From Paenibacillus sp. FSL H7-0357 (GTDB lineage Bacteria; Bacillota; Bacilli; Paenibacillales; Paenibacillaceae), in assembly GCF_000758525.1 (NCBI RefSeq), contig NZ_CP009241.1, forward strand, positions 5,394,001-5,458,000: DNA of 64,000 nucleotides, read 5' to 3'. The notes beneath the pieces were generated by a model. That model saw only the letters and a program-made list of their open reading frames with translations. It did no database searches and was not told where the DNA came from. The position numbers were made by a program, and so were the translations under genes. The first letter of the stretch is position 1. Each line of letters begins with the position of its first letter. Below, one piece after another: positions 1 to 7,036 of the stretch.

Positions 1-34
1 GGGGTGATACGGCGATGTCTTTTTACGCCACTAC

Positions 35-334
35 TCATTTTTGATTACCTCCCATTCCGTATCTTCTCTCATATTCACTTCGTGTCATCACTAGCTTAAT
101 GGTTGTGCTTTCAGGTAGATTGTGAGGATCTATATCGCTGTCTGGCTGTACTGGTGTGGGGTCAGCCGCTTTTGCCCTCAGTTCCTTTACTTCAGAAACC
201 AGTTCTGTAAGCCAAGTGTACGAATTATCACGAATCATTTTCAGATATCTACCTGACTCCATACGATTTACCGACCAAGTTTTTGTGAGCGTCTTTTCAA
301 TAATTTCAATTTCTTGATCCGACAGTTTAGGCAT
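35..334 (-). CDS. Small prophage protein of unknown function (99 aa)
   Basis: I do not recognise this protein. It is charged and mostly helical at the N-terminus (starts MPKLSDQEIEIIEKTL), with a proline-rich stretch near residues 60-75. I chose the ATG at 334 because GGGGAGGAAACAGACA lies just upstream; the open frame extends further without another ribosome site. Its start overlaps the end of the DUF551-like gene by 8 bases, which places it in the same leftward early prophage transcript. Confidence 0.6.
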   Translation of the reverse strand: MPKLSDQEIEIIEKTLTKTWSVNRMESGRYLKMIRDNSYTWLTELVSEVKELRAKAADPTPVQPDSDIDPHNLPESTTIKLVMTRSEYERRYGMGGNQK

Positions 335-533
335 TGTCTGTTTCCTCCCCTGGTAGGTTGATGTGGGCATAGTGGGTGATTCTATCGGCTATATATCCAT
401 TTGGCGTGTACCACATGAACCTTCCAGCATCTACTTCATCAAGTTCCGCACTTGCTAATTTACCGTTTCCATACACCAAGTAAACCTTGTTGCGTTCTGG
501 TTCGTTCTCAGGGTACTTTATCCAATTGATCAT
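327..533 (-). CDS. DUF551-like small phage protein (68 aa)
   Basis: A short protein resembling the DUF551 family common in phage early regions. It begins with a conserved-looking W-x-x-x-P-x-x-x-P block (MINWIKYPENEPERNKVYLV), has a middle W and ends in an ITHYAHINLP motif. The family function is unknown. AAAGGAAC precedes the ATG. It follows the first copy of a repeated leader element (583-631), so that element lies in its 5' untranslated region. The family call rests on the motif pattern only. Confidence 0.55.
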   Translation of the reverse strand: MINWIKYPENEPERNKVYLVYGNGKLASAELDEVDAGRFMWYTPNGYIADRITHYAHINLPGEETDNA

Positions 534-582
534 GTGGGTTGTTCCTTTCTTTATGGGGAGCCAGATTATGTAAACCTTATCC

Positions 583-631
583 GGCCCCCGCTGCGCTGGG
601 ATTATTCGGTCTGATTCGATGGTCTTCGGCC
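583..631 (-). repeat. Leader repeat, copy A of three (49 bp)
   Basis: This 49-bp block is related to 3742-3792 and 5599-5648. All begin with GGCCCCCG and end with GATG, a short variable segment and CGGCC on the plus strand. Read on the minus (transcribed) strand it lies between the stop at 638 and the gene starting at 533. It can fold into two small hairpins; the 5' one is GGCC-GAAG-ACC, which pairs imperfectly in this copy. Confidence 0.55.
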
Positions 632-637
632 AAGGAG

Positions 638-1030
638 TTAATTCCGCATCAATAGCGCCATGTCGTACCCGGATTCGATGAATTGGATACTCAGCTTCCG
701 GTTTACATCGTTCCCCAGCCGGTCATAGATTTCGTACATTTCATCTTTAGTGAATTTAGTACCCATCACCTCATTGAAACTTCTCAGAACCCGCGGTGCC
801 CAGTATTTGTTTAAACCCTTAGCTATCGGACGGGAAACCCAAGCAAACATCTTACATTTGAAATCAAGCTCTGTACTTAATCCATCCAGCCTGAAGTACA
901 CATTATTTCTTGGTTCAAGGATGATTTCGTTATTGCGGTTTATGAAGGCCTTTGGAAATGCGTGGAGCGCTTGATTGATAATGTTGCTCAATGACGCCTG
1001 ATCCGATAATTGATAGCTTGCTGTGCTCAT
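638..1030 (-). CDS. Prophage protein of unknown function (130 aa)
   Basis: I do not recognise a family. The protein is soluble and mixed alpha/beta, with a basic aromatic middle (WVSRPIAKGLNKYWAPRV) and an acidic C-terminal half. A strong ribosome site, GGGGAGAAGAGGAT, lies before the ATG. It sits directly downstream of the YopX-type gene in the leftward early cluster. No transmembrane or signal segment is visible. Confidence 0.6.
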   Translation of the reverse strand: MSTASYQLSDQASLSNIINQALHAFPKAFINRNNEIILEPRNNVYFRLDGLSTELDFKCKMFAWVSRPIAKGLNKYWAPRVLRSFNEVMGTKFTKDEMYEIYDRLGNDVNRKLSIQFIESGYDMALLMRN

Positions 1031-1045
1031 ATCCTCTTCTCCCCC

Positions 1046-1546
1046 TTATACCTCTATTAGTTCTGGATTCTCGTAGATGTTGCCGATGACTTCAGCCTTA
1101 TATCCCCGCACATCATATCCAGTCCAACCGCCATTCCCGGCATTTATGCGATATGTTTCTGGAGGAACTGCCTTGTATCTTCCTTGATTGCTGTCGTAGC
1201 AGATAATGAACTTTCTTGGTGTGTCGTCGATATATTCATCATCTGAGTGGTCATTCGGGTTGACGTTAGAGAAATAGTCCTCTAAAACAATATCCCCTTC
1301 GTAGATCTCCCGGCCGTTCTTGTCCTTTAATCCGGTGTATTGCATGAGCTCCACATCTTTCCCATGAATATAGTGACCGGATGATGACCAATTGGCGTTC
1401 TCACCATCGAATGGCTTCCTCCATACATGAACGTTTTCTTTTTTGCTGTCTTCCAGTTCTCCGCCTAACTCATAATCAATTTGTGAAGGAACAAACATTC
1501 TTTTGAAACTCTTATCCCACGCCCGGAACTTAATCTCTCTGCCCAT
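1046..1546 (-). CDS. YopX family phage protein
   Basis: A YopX-domain protein, a family widespread in Firmicute prophages (named after SPbeta YopX) with no settled function. It opens with MGREIKFRAWDK and has the family's central LMQYTGLKDKNGREIYEGDI block at about residues 90-110. The C-terminus runs into GWTGYDVRGYKAEVIGNIYE. The length of 166 aa is within the usual range. GGGAGAGGATACACG precedes the ATG. The recognition rests on several family motifs in order. Confidence 0.88.
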   Translation of the reverse strand: MGREIKFRAWDKSFKRMFVPSQIDYELGGELEDSKKENVHVWRKPFDGENANWSSSGHYIHGKDVELMQYTGLKDKNGREIYEGDIVLEDYFSNVNPNDHSDDEYIDDTPRKFIICYDSNQGRYKAVPPETYRINAGNGGWTGYDVRGYKAEVIGNIYENPELIEV

Positions 1547-1576
1547 CGTGTATCCTCTCCCTTTGGGGTCTGCCCC

Positions 1577-1879
1577 CTAAAATTCAACTCTTCCAAACGC
1601 TATATCAATATTCAACTTGCTTCTCCGTTTATCATGGTCCTTCTGGATCATGGCGTGTAGCTTATTGCAGGACGGGCAAAACTCAAACCCTGCTACATTC
1701 GTGGCACACTCTTTACAAATGCCGTTGTCGCAGGTTTCGTGGTGTCCGCCTATCATATGCCCCCTTTGATCTTTTGCTGAGGTCCATAGGTAGCCAACTA
1801 CAAAATCACATAGTTGAGTGGCTTCATTCCTGCGGCAAAAGGTGCAAGGGTATTTTGGCATTTTTGCGACATTGCCCAT
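1577..1879 (-). CDS. Cysteine-rich, probably zinc-binding phage protein (100 aa)
   Basis: I do not recognise a named family. There are paired cysteines at CTFC near residue 12, CDNGICKEC near 50 and CPSC near 69, with histidines between them (HMIGGHHETC). This arrangement suggests one or two zinc-ribbon or treble-clef sites. Small proteins like this are common in phage early operons. AAGGGGGCAGAGAC precedes the ATG. The role is unknown; DNA or protein binding is inference. Confidence 0.65.
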   Translation of the reverse strand: MGNVAKMPKYPCTFCRRNEATQLCDFVVGYLWTSAKDQRGHMIGGHHETCDNGICKECATNVAGFEFCPSCNKLHAMIQKDHDKRRSKLNIDIAFGRVEF

Positions 1880-1891
1880 GTCTCTGCCCCC

Positions 1892-2341
1892 TTATAAGTT
1901 AAGTACCGCTAGTAATGCAGCCTTACCGATGGCTTCAGGTGCTGAACCACCATACACCTTGTAATGCTTTTGGGATTCAGGATCATCAGGTGAAAAAATG
2001 CAAACCCATTGTTCATTTTCTTCACGTTTGTCTGACCAAAAAAGATCGAATGTGTATTTTTTCATGCCTTTCAATATGTTCCATGCTGCGGATATATCTT
2101 TTGACCAACCACGATTTACAAAGTAGGTGAACGGTATGACTCCCTTTGGCGGCAAGTACCTGAATGCTTCTTCTTCACTGGTGATGGTCGGTGGAACAAG
2201 TACATCATTTGAATCACAAGGTCCGTCATAGTCAAAGTTTGGACCTTTCATTCTCCACCAACCAAATACATGTTCAGCAATTAGTGCGTCCAGTTCCGGT
2301 CCCGGAGTGCGGCTTAGTATCTCTTCCCTTGTGAGTGTCAT
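1892..2341 (-). CDS. Phage ABA-sandwich domain protein, paralogue 1
   Basis: Resembles the phage ABA sandwich domain family: an LTREEIL N-terminus followed by xLDALIAEHVFGW, a central DISAAWNILKG segment, and the C-terminal APEAIGKAALLAVLNL block. The function is unknown; the fold is a small alpha-beta-alpha sandwich. Start taken at 2341 because GGAAGGTG lies eight bases upstream; the four-base ATGA overlap with the preceding gene implies coupled translation. The gene at 9974-10336 is a clear paralogue with nearly the same last 16 residues. Confidence 0.75.
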   Translation of the reverse strand: MTLTREEILSRTPGPELDALIAEHVFGWWRMKGPNFDYDGPCDSNDVLVPPTITSEEEAFRYLPPKGVIPFTYFVNRGWSKDISAAWNILKGMKKYTFDLFWSDKREENEQWVCIFSPDDPESQKHYKVYGGSAPEAIGKAALLAVLNL

Positions 2342-2559
2342 GGCCGATACACCTTCCATTCTCCACTATCCAATTTCTGTTGAGCTTGATCTTGAGTAAC
2401 TGTTATGTTAGATCCATCAGCGTAAACAACCAGTATTTTTCCCCAACCTTCACTGTCTACATTGTCATTCCACGAAATCAGCATGCTGCCGAATATCCGA
2501 CTGGAAACAAATTCGCATCCCTCGATATCCGAAATTTGGAATTCTGGTACTTCTGTCAT
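2338..2559 (-). CDS. Small prophage protein of unknown function (73 aa)
   Basis: I do not recognise this protein. The sequence suggests a small beta-rich domain (GSMLISWND, GKILVVYADGS). It overlaps the gene before it and the gene after it by four bases each, the usual mark of an expressed phage early cassette. No metal-binding or membrane motif is visible. Confidence 0.55.
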   Translation of the reverse strand: MTEVPEFQISDIEGCEFVSSRIFGSMLISWNDNVDSEGWGKILVVYADGSNITVTQDQAQQKLDSGEWKVYRP

Positions 2560-2795
2560 TGGTTATCTCCTTCCTCAGCCTGCTTCAGAATCTCGCGCTT
2601 TAAATCTATCAATTGCTGCCGGACAAGCTTTTTAACATCAACCGAACGCCAGCAGTATTTATTCTCATACACGTTGTCACAAAGAGGTATTTTGATTTCG
2701 ATGTTAGCCTGCTCATAAGTCCGGTAATTCGCTGTTTGCTTGTTGCAGACGACGCACGGCTTTGATTCGGAGGAACTGCAGAATCCTTGTTTCAC
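2556..2795 (-). CDS. Small protein with CxxC motif (79 aa)
   Basis: The N-terminus carries a C-V-V-C pair at about residues 14-17 and further cysteines near 39 and 48 (CDNVYENKYCW), a possible zinc site. The C-terminal third is a basic amphipathic helix (VKKLVRQQLIDLKREIL). The start is GTG, supported by AAGGAGGGCGAATAACC immediately upstream. The ATGA overlap with the next gene indicates operon membership. Function is unknown. Confidence 0.55.
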   Translation of the reverse strand: MKQGFCSSSESKPCVVCNKQTANYRTYEQANIEIKIPLCDNVYENKYCWRSVDVKKLVRQQLIDLKREILKQAEEGDNQ

Positions 2796-2797
2796 GG

Positions 2798-3067
2798 TTA
2801 TTCGCCCTCCTTGGGTGCTGGGGCTGCTGGAATCACGATTGGTGTCCAGTGAGTATGATATCCCGGCCAGTCTTCATCCAGTGGGCTACCGCAATACGGT
2901 GACTCCTGAATCGGGAACGTCCACCAGAGTGCATCCCCGTAATCCTCATGCCATTCATCTATTGATTTCGCTTCTGTCAGAGGTTTAAATAATTCATCTA
3001 CAACCCAAGATGGTCCAGATATTTCTCTTTTCATTGTCTTCTTTAACTCTTCGATTAGATCATTCAT
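2798..3067 (-). CDS. Small acidic prophage protein (89 aa)
   Basis: Not recognised. A helical N-terminus (MNDLIEELKKTMKREI) leads into an acidic, tryptophan-rich middle (IDEWHEDYGDALWWTFP) and ends in a proline/alanine tail. The start at 3067 was chosen for GAGGAAGGAGAAAATC just upstream; 18 further in-frame bases upstream lack support. It overlaps the next gene upstream by 8 bases. Confidence 0.55.
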   Translation of the reverse strand: MNDLIEELKKTMKREISGPSWVVDELFKPLTEAKSIDEWHEDYGDALWWTFPIQESPYCGSPLDEDWPGYHTHWTPIVIPAAPAPKEGE

Positions 3068-3317
3068 GATTTTCTCCTTCCTCACTGGTGGGTGCTGGGG
3101 TATCTGGGTATAGGGTGGATATCAGAGTGTCAAATCCAAATGACTTAGCAGCAACGTCAGGCACGTACAGCAGTAGGCCATTGTATGCCTCTTTCAGTCG
3201 TTGTTCCCGGAACTCCGCTGCATCTGCACGTGCTTTTTGACAGTCAAATTCGCATTTCCAGAAGTCCCGATCTTCCTCCATTGCTACCAGGTTCCAGTCC
3301 CTCGGTGTTTGTGTCAT
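3060..3317 (-). CDS. Small prophage protein, coiled-coil N-terminus (85 aa)
   Basis: No family recognised. The N-terminal half is charged and helical with a heptad-like pattern (WKCEFDCQKARADAAEFREQ). The C-terminus is proline/threonine-rich and ends EEGENHE. GGGGAGGAAGCCC precedes the ATG, and the start overlaps the stop of the upstream gene as ATGA. Many phages carry similar short helical proteins between replication genes; no function can be assigned. Confidence 0.55.
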   Translation of the reverse strand: MTQTPRDWNLVAMEEDRDFWKCEFDCQKARADAAEFREQRLKEAYNGLLLYVPDVAAKSFGFDTLISTLYPDTPAPTSEEGENHE

Positions 3318-3682
3318 TGGGCTTCCTCCCCGACTTTCTCAAATTCAGCCTTCAACTTTTCGTACTCCTGTCTGCGGCGTTCTTCTTGCCCTTTGGCCCA
3401 TTGCTGCCGGACAACTTCCCGCTGGCGCTCATATTCTTGGATGTCCTCCATTGTCACAACGCCAGCTTTCAACAGTTCACTTCTCAACCAAATGGTTCCA
3501 AGAATATAATTGCTTGCTTGATGCTCACTTTTGACGTGGATCTCTCCAGATTCATCTCGGCTCTCAATTATTATGATTCCGCCGTCCGTTGTGGCTATGG
3601 TGATGGCTTCGGCAAATTGCGACATGTGAGTGTAGGCAATTGTCTTACCAAGCAGGTCTGCCTGTTTTGTTATAAAGTACAT
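3314..3682 (-). CDS. Prophage protein with charged C-terminal coiled coil (122 aa)
   Basis: Not recognised. The first ~65 residues look like a small alpha/beta domain; residues 75-122 form a strongly charged coiled coil (EYERQREVV, RRRQEYEKLKAEFEKV). A ribosome site precedes the ATG (GGGAGGAAC). The 148-base gap upstream holds leader-element copy B, so this gene probably begins a transcription or translation unit with a structured leader. Confidence 0.55.
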   Translation of the reverse strand: MYFITKQADLLGKTIAYTHMSQFAEAITIATTDGGIIIIESRDESGEIHVKSEHQASNYILGTIWLRSELLKAGVVTMEDIQEYERQREVVRQQWAKGQEERRRQEYEKLKAEFEKVGEEAQ

Positions 3683-3741
3683 GTTTGTTCCTCCCTTAGT
3701 GGGAGAGGAGGGTTACTCCTACTCCCTTAATGATCTGGTGC

Positions 3742-3792
3742 GGCCCCCGCCTGTCGGCTGAGCTTATGCTGTCGAGCGATGGCCTGACGGCC
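3742..3792 (-). repeat. Leader repeat, copy B of three (51 bp)
   Basis: Second copy of the element at 583-631 and 5599-5648. On the minus strand the 5' hairpin is a perfect GGCC-GTCA-GGCC. The second is GCC-GACA-GGC, in which the stem bases are inverted relative to copy C (GGC-GCAA-GCC), a compensatory pattern. It lies between the stop at 3831 and the gene starting at 3682, about 60 bases before that start. Confidence 0.55.
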
Positions 3793-3830
3793 TAGTGCAT
3801 CATCTCTTCGGCACTGTGCATCAGTATTGA

Positions 3831-4001
3831 TTAGATTCTTTCAAGCTCACTGTGATAATAAAAACTAGAGCGTTCTTTTAACGTGTATGTGTACCGTGTA
3901 ATGCCTCTGCCCATTCTAGTAAGCGACCACTCGTTTATCGTGACGGTTTCACCAGTTTTCTTTAACCTGACCTTTTCACCGTCTTCAAAATGTTCCGACA
4001 T
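3831..4001 (-). CDS. Small beta-rich phage protein (56 aa)
   Basis: A short protein beginning MSEHFEDGEKVRLKKTGE and ending in HSELERI. The pattern GEKVRLKKTGETVTI resembles small SH3-like or KOW-like phage proteins, but I cannot name a family. The ATG at 4001 is preceded by AAGGAGGCAGAGACAC; the longer frame back to 4055 has no supported start. It is followed downstream by leader-element copy B. Confidence 0.5.
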   Translation of the reverse strand: MSEHFEDGEKVRLKKTGETVTINEWSLTRMGRGITRYTYTLKERSSFYYHSELERI

Positions 4002-4029
4002 GTGTCTCTGCCTCCTTTTCGTACGGGTA

Positions 4030-4245
4030 TTAACTAATTCCTTTGTACTTATCAATCATCGCGCCCAAGACAGAACGGGCTTCGTTGTACATTAAAATAA
4101 TCTGCGGCTTATTCTCTGCTTCAAAAACATACTGGTAAGGCTTGCCGCTTGTTGTATCCGTATTGGTGAAAGTGCCTTGAAAAATATACTCGCTGCCATC
4201 AATGTTAAAACATCCGCCAATATGCCTTTCAAACCAAGCCCCCAA
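4030..4245 (-). CDS. Small prophage protein of unknown function (71 aa)
   Basis: Not recognised. A central region rich in Thr/Gly (FTNTDTTSGKPYQYVFE) is followed by a helical tail (NEARSVLGAMIDKYKGI). The start is uncertain. AAGGAAGG is correctly spaced for a TTG at 4245; a GTG at 4254 would overlap that site. It overlaps no neighbour but lies in the same leftward cluster. Confidence 0.45.
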   Translation of the reverse strand: MGAWFERHIGGCFNIDGSEYIFQGTFTNTDTTSGKPYQYVFEAENKPQIILMYNEARSVLGAMIDKYKGIS

Positions 4246-4273
4246 ATAATTCACCTTCCTTCGCTATATGCGT

Positions 4274-4615
4274 CTACTGCTTACTACTAAGCGTGATATA
4301 TGCCGCCTCTGCCCTCTCTCGGTGGGTGGCGGTAAAGAAATTAGCAACTCCGGTGTACGAGAATAAGTCGTTATCGCTAAAGCTTAATGGGTCGCCATCC
4401 TCGTCCCATTTAAGACGCTTAGCTAAATTAATCGCATACATCCGGGCATTCGCTTTTATCGCTGCTGTCTGTACCTCTAGAGAGGCAGCAGGGTCCTCAC
4501 AATACTTTGCGATCATGTCATAGTTGACCATTATCGCTGTTGGCTCTGTCCGGCCCATTAATTTCGACAATGCTATGTTAAGGCGTTCGTTGCTCCATTC
4601 CTGTACCTGTGTCAT
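4274..4615 (-). CDS. Phage ABA-sandwich-type protein, paralogue 2
   Basis: The order of blocks fits the phage ABA-sandwich group: EWSNERLNIALSKLMG at the N-terminus, YCEDPAASLEVQTAAIKANA in the middle and FTATHRERAEAAYITLSS at the C-terminus. The function is unknown. The ATG at 4615 follows AAGGGGAGGCACAGCC and overlaps the stop of the upstream 59-residue gene as ATGA. It is more divergent from the copies at 1892 and 9974 than those two are from each other. Confidence 0.7.
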   Translation of the reverse strand: MTQVQEWSNERLNIALSKLMGRTEPTAIMVNYDMIAKYCEDPAASLEVQTAAIKANARMYAINLAKRLKWDEDGDPLSFSDNDLFSYTGVANFFTATHRERAEAAYITLSSKQ

Positions 4616-4791
4616 GGCTGTGCCTCCCCTTCCTCCGGCTGCCACTCTATTTGAACAAAGAGGCCGTCAACATAGGTTTTGACCTGGAAAGCATTCAGCG
4701 CACCCAGGATCGCATAACGTTGAGCCTGATCCTTTATCAACACCCGTTTGCCCGCCTTAAGCTTCTTCAGAATCGTCAGTAATTGGTTCAT
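4612..4791 (-). CDS. Short basic phage protein (59 aa)
   Basis: A 59-residue frame starting MNQLLTILKKLKAGKRVLIK and ending in an acidic tail (EWQPEEGEAQP). It fills the gap between two genes exactly, overlapping both by four bases, and GGGAGCGACAAGGC lies before the ATG. This tight fit is the main support. The amphipathic basic N-terminus and hydrophobic YAILGAL segment do not identify a function. Confidence 0.6.
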   Translation of the reverse strand: MNQLLTILKKLKAGKRVLIKDQAQRYAILGALNAFQVKTYVDGLFVQIEWQPEEGEAQP

Positions 4792-4943
4792 GCCTTGTCG
4801 CTCCCTTTCTCCAGGGCTTCCAGAACGCTCTTGTCAGAATGTTCTTCACAAAACCAAACTTTTCCACCGGATTTGTCAAAGGTTGAGAACATGAACTCTT
4901 CCCATATGGTCCGGCCACAGACTATGCATTTCTGTTCATACAT
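4788..4943 (-). CDS. Small zinc-finger-like protein (51 aa)
   Basis: A 51-residue protein with a C-I-V-C pair at residues 6-9 and F-C-E-E-H near residues 32-36, a likely CxxC...CxxH zinc site. GGAGAAATGACAG precedes the ATG. It overlaps neighbours on both sides by 4-8 bases. Similar tiny zinc proteins are common in phage early regions; the role is unknown. Confidence 0.6.
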   Translation of the reverse strand: MYEQKCIVCGRTIWEEFMFSTFDKSGGKVWFCEEHSDKSVLEALEKGSDKA

Positions 4944-5304
4944 CTGTCATTTCTCCTTCCTGTCTCTCCCTGATTAATTCGCCCCGAGCAATTGCCTGTA
5001 TGCTCACATATACACTGCCTACTATCTTCATATCCGCAATCAGTGTCAGCGCCTCCCGTTGCCGGGCTATGGTCTGTTGTGCCTCTGCTAACTCCTTTTT
5101 TGTTGAAAGCAGTTCAGCCTCCATCAGAGCCATTGTCATGCCCAAATCATCCCGTTCTTGCATCCGCAAATACTTCCGGTCTTTCTGGCGTTCTGCTTCC
5201 TTCTGTGCCTCTTCTAGAGCAGCCAGCAACTTTGAGTTCAGTATTTCTGCTTCTCTCAATGCCATCTTCATTCCAGATTCTTTAACCTGTTCTTCTGGTG
5301 TCAT
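4936..5304 (-). CDS. Coiled-coil prophage protein (122 aa)
   Basis: Almost the whole protein is predicted coiled coil: two long charged helices (LREAEILNSKLLAALEEAQ and ALMEAELLSTKKELAEAQQ), which are themselves similar and look like an internal duplication. The C-terminus (SVYVSIQAIARGELI) is compact. No catalytic motif is present. It lies in the overlapping gene cassette. A structural or adaptor role is inference. Confidence 0.55.
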   Translation of the reverse strand: MTPEEQVKESGMKMALREAEILNSKLLAALEEAQKEAERQKDRKYLRMQERDDLGMTMALMEAELLSTKKELAEAQQTIARQREALTLIADMKIVGSVYVSIQAIARGELIRERQEGEMTDV

Positions 5305-5583
5305 TCAATTATCTCCTTCGTTGTTAGATGATGTATTAAGGGCTTTACGGGCGACATCCCATGGTCCTTCAAGCGATGTATATTCAAATGGATTTACCGC
5401 ATAAGTCCCGTCAATATCTGTTGTTAACCAAACTTCTTCGTTAGCGTAGAACGCTAGGGCTTTGTCCTTTTCTTCTAGGAGAGAAAGTAGGTAGCCGTAC
5501 CAGTCCATTGGGATTGTTGTGTATGTTCCGGGAGTGGCTTTGCACTTTTCATAGTCATTCTTAATCTGTGTTAGTTTATTCAT
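5305..5583 (-). CDS. Prophage protein of unknown function (92 aa)
   Basis: Not recognised. An N-terminal helix (MNKLTQIKNDYEKCKA) is followed by WYGYLLSLLEEKDKALAFYA and an acidic C-terminus. AGGGGGTTCCC directly precedes the ATG. Leader-element copy C (5599-5648) lies 15 bases upstream of the start, so the ribosome binding region directly follows the structured element. Confidence 0.55.
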   Translation of the reverse strand: MNKLTQIKNDYEKCKATPGTYTTIPMDWYGYLLSLLEEKDKALAFYANEEVWLTTDIDGTYAVNPFEYTSLEGPWDVARKALNTSSNNEGDN

Positions 5584-5911
5584 GGGAACCCCCTATACGG
5601 CCCCCGGCTTGCGCCTGAGTAGATTCAGTCGATTGATGCCCTTCGGCCTGTGAGTCTCCTTTTATGCGTTTAATGGTGGTACGGGCTAAATATCCTCTGT
5701 CGTTGTCTATTTGATTAGTTGGTTGGTGAACACTTTTATACTTTTTTATGCTCCCGTACCACTCCAATGTCTTCACCGCTTCGTCTAGTTGTCTCTCTGT
5801 GATTTCTAGCCGGTCTACCAGTCCAATTAATTGATTTATGGTTTGATTGTATTCAAAAAGTAACTGCTTTGATTTTAGCCGTTCCTTTACCGCTTGGATT
5901 AGATCATCCAT
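5576..5911 (-). CDS. Prophage protein whose C-terminus reads through leader repeat C (111 aa)
   Basis: The first ~85 residues form a helical domain (MDDLIQAVKERLKSKQLL, VDRLEITERQLDEAVKTLEW). The last ~25 residues (polar, Q/S/T/G-rich) are encoded by the leader repeat at 5599-5648, so the frame runs through an element that is non-coding in its two other copies. The start at 5911 is chosen for GAGAGGGTG six bases upstream. Function unknown; the odd tail suggests the repeat was inserted or captured at the 3' end. Confidence 0.55.
   Translation of the reverse strand: MDDLIQAVKERLKSKQLLFEYNQTINQLIGLVDRLEITERQLDEAVKTLEWYGSIKKYKSVHQPTNQIDNDRGYLARTTIKRIKGDSQAEGHQSTESTQAQAGGRIGGSHE
5599..5648 (-). 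repeat. Leader repeat, copy C of three (50 bp)
   Basis: Third copy of the element at 583-631 and 3742-3792. On the minus strand it shows GCC-GAAG-GGC and then GGC-GCAA-GCC, the latter a GNRA-type tetraloop. It lies 15 bases upstream of the gene starting at 5583 and inside the reading frame of the gene above. Confidence 0.55.
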
Positions 5912-5936
5912 TCCCTTCACCCTCTCACCAATTTTT

Positions 5937-6368
5937 TTACCGGAACATTGCATTGAATTTATTTACTTGTTCGCCAATCGCCTTGTTTTGTTCGCGTTCC
6001 TTCGCTCGTCTTTTCTGTTCAATTTTCTCGTCATGTTCAACAATTTCACGTTCGATGTTCCGAAAGTATTGCAGGATTGGTGTTACCCATGTTCCTTTGT
6101 GCAACCACCCATAAGTTTCTGTCCATCCAGGATTACCGCCTATAATTCCATATACTTTGAACAGGTCTTTACCATCATCGTCGATTAGATAGATGAAGAA
6201 TGTTTCCCCTCTGGCATGCGAAGCAGTTACATAAAGGATATTTCCGTTTCGATAGCATTCTGCATCTCCGCCATGGTGTACATATCCAAATTTCGTTTTT
6301 TCTAAATCCCCAAGTTTTCTATCACTGGCCTTTTTAATTAGTCTGTAATATTCAGTTGCACCTTTCAC
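5937..6368 (-). CDS. Prophage protein of unknown function (143 aa)
   Basis: No family recognised. The middle looks like a small beta domain (FGYVHHGGDAECYRNGNILY, FFIYLIDDDGKDLFKV); the last 45 residues are a charged helix (IEREIVEHDEKIEQKRRAKE). The GTG at 6368 is preceded by AGAGGGTGG; a GTG at 6377 is also open but would overlap that site. It overlaps no other confirmed start, since the next gene begins at 5911. Confidence 0.55.
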   Translation of the reverse strand: MKGATEYYRLIKKASDRKLGDLEKTKFGYVHHGGDAECYRNGNILYVTASHARGETFFIYLIDDDGKDLFKVYGIIGGNPGWTETYGWLHKGTWVTPILQYFRNIEREIVEHDEKIEQKRRAKEREQNKAIGEQVNKFNAMFR

Positions 6369-6446
6369 TCGTACCACCCTCTCACATTCTGTACGCCCCG
6401 TAGAGCGCTGATTATGGTTGACCCTAACTTGTGCCTGCCCTTGCGG

Positions 6447-6752
6447 TTATAACGTCTGTGTGGGGCTTGTATTAGCTGTGCGGTCTATTAACAACCCTCT
6501 TCCCCAACACTTCATAATTGGACGAATCATTAAATATTCTGCCGGATCAATGTCATATACTGGTGGTTCATAGTACGATCCGTGATCTGTGCATACAATA
6601 TCTCCAGCGTGACACTTAATGCCGATCGGTTTAGCTCCAAACTGTTTCTCGCTATAAGCAACCGGATATTTATAATCATTTGGATATCGCCATACTCCTG
6701 GATGGTCAACCGGCATATAGTGATAGTTGATATCTCCATATTCGTACTTCAT
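6447..6752 (-). CDS. Tyrosine- and proline-rich prophage protein (101 aa)
   Basis: Not recognised. The N-terminal half is unusually rich in Tyr and Pro (YHYMPVDHPGVWRYPNDYKY) with scattered His and Cys (KCHAGDIVCTDHGS), which could bind metal. AAAAGGGAGAAAACAGGG precedes the ATG. It stands slightly apart from its neighbours (gaps of 68-78 bases). Confidence 0.5.
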   Translation of the reverse strand: MKYEYGDINYHYMPVDHPGVWRYPNDYKYPVAYSEKQFGAKPIGIKCHAGDIVCTDHGSYYEPPVYDIDPAEYLMIRPIMKCWGRGLLIDRTANTSPTQTL

Positions 6753-6819
6753 CCCTGTTTTCTCCCTTTTTCTCTCGCGCGTAGAGTGGCTTGCTTATCT
6801 CTGAGAGGCCCCTCTCGTT

Positions 6820-6927
6820 TTACTCTCTGCCGCGATATACTGTCTTTCCACACCGTTTACACCGTTGTTTCCATATCCTCATGTTGTAGTCGTATTTATG
6901 ACCGAATATTTTGCATAGGAGATGCAT
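6820..6927 (-). CDS. DUF1660-like zinc-ribbon phage peptide (35 aa)
   Basis: A 35-residue peptide with the pattern of DUF1660 prophage proteins: MHLLCKIFGHKY at the N-terminus and CKRCGKTVY near the C-terminus, giving a single C...H...CxxC site. AGAAAAGGAGCCTAACCC precedes the ATG. It overlaps the 3' end of the 46-residue gene upstream in another frame. The family call comes from motif memory. Confidence 0.65.
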   Translation of the reverse strand: MHLLCKIFGHKYDYNMRIWKQRCKRCGKTVYRGRE

Positions 6928-7036
6928 GGGTTAGGCTCCTTTTCTCTGCGTCTTCCTTGAATGCTTCGATTCCCCGGCGCTGCCATTCTTCAAAGTCCAG
7001 GTCGTAGAGGTCGTAGTCGTCTATGGGTTTGGTCAT
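6896..7036 (-). CDS. Small acidic phage protein (46 aa)
   Basis: A 46-residue frame beginning MTKPIDDYDLYDLDFEEWQR. GGAGATAGG precedes two consecutive ATG codons (7039 and 7036); either may be used. The ATG pair overlaps the stop of the upstream gene. The acidic N-terminus followed by a helical segment is typical of uncharacterised early phage proteins. Confidence 0.5.
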   Translation of the reverse strand: MTKPIDDYDLYDLDFEEWQRRGIEAFKEDAEKRSLTHASPMQNIRS

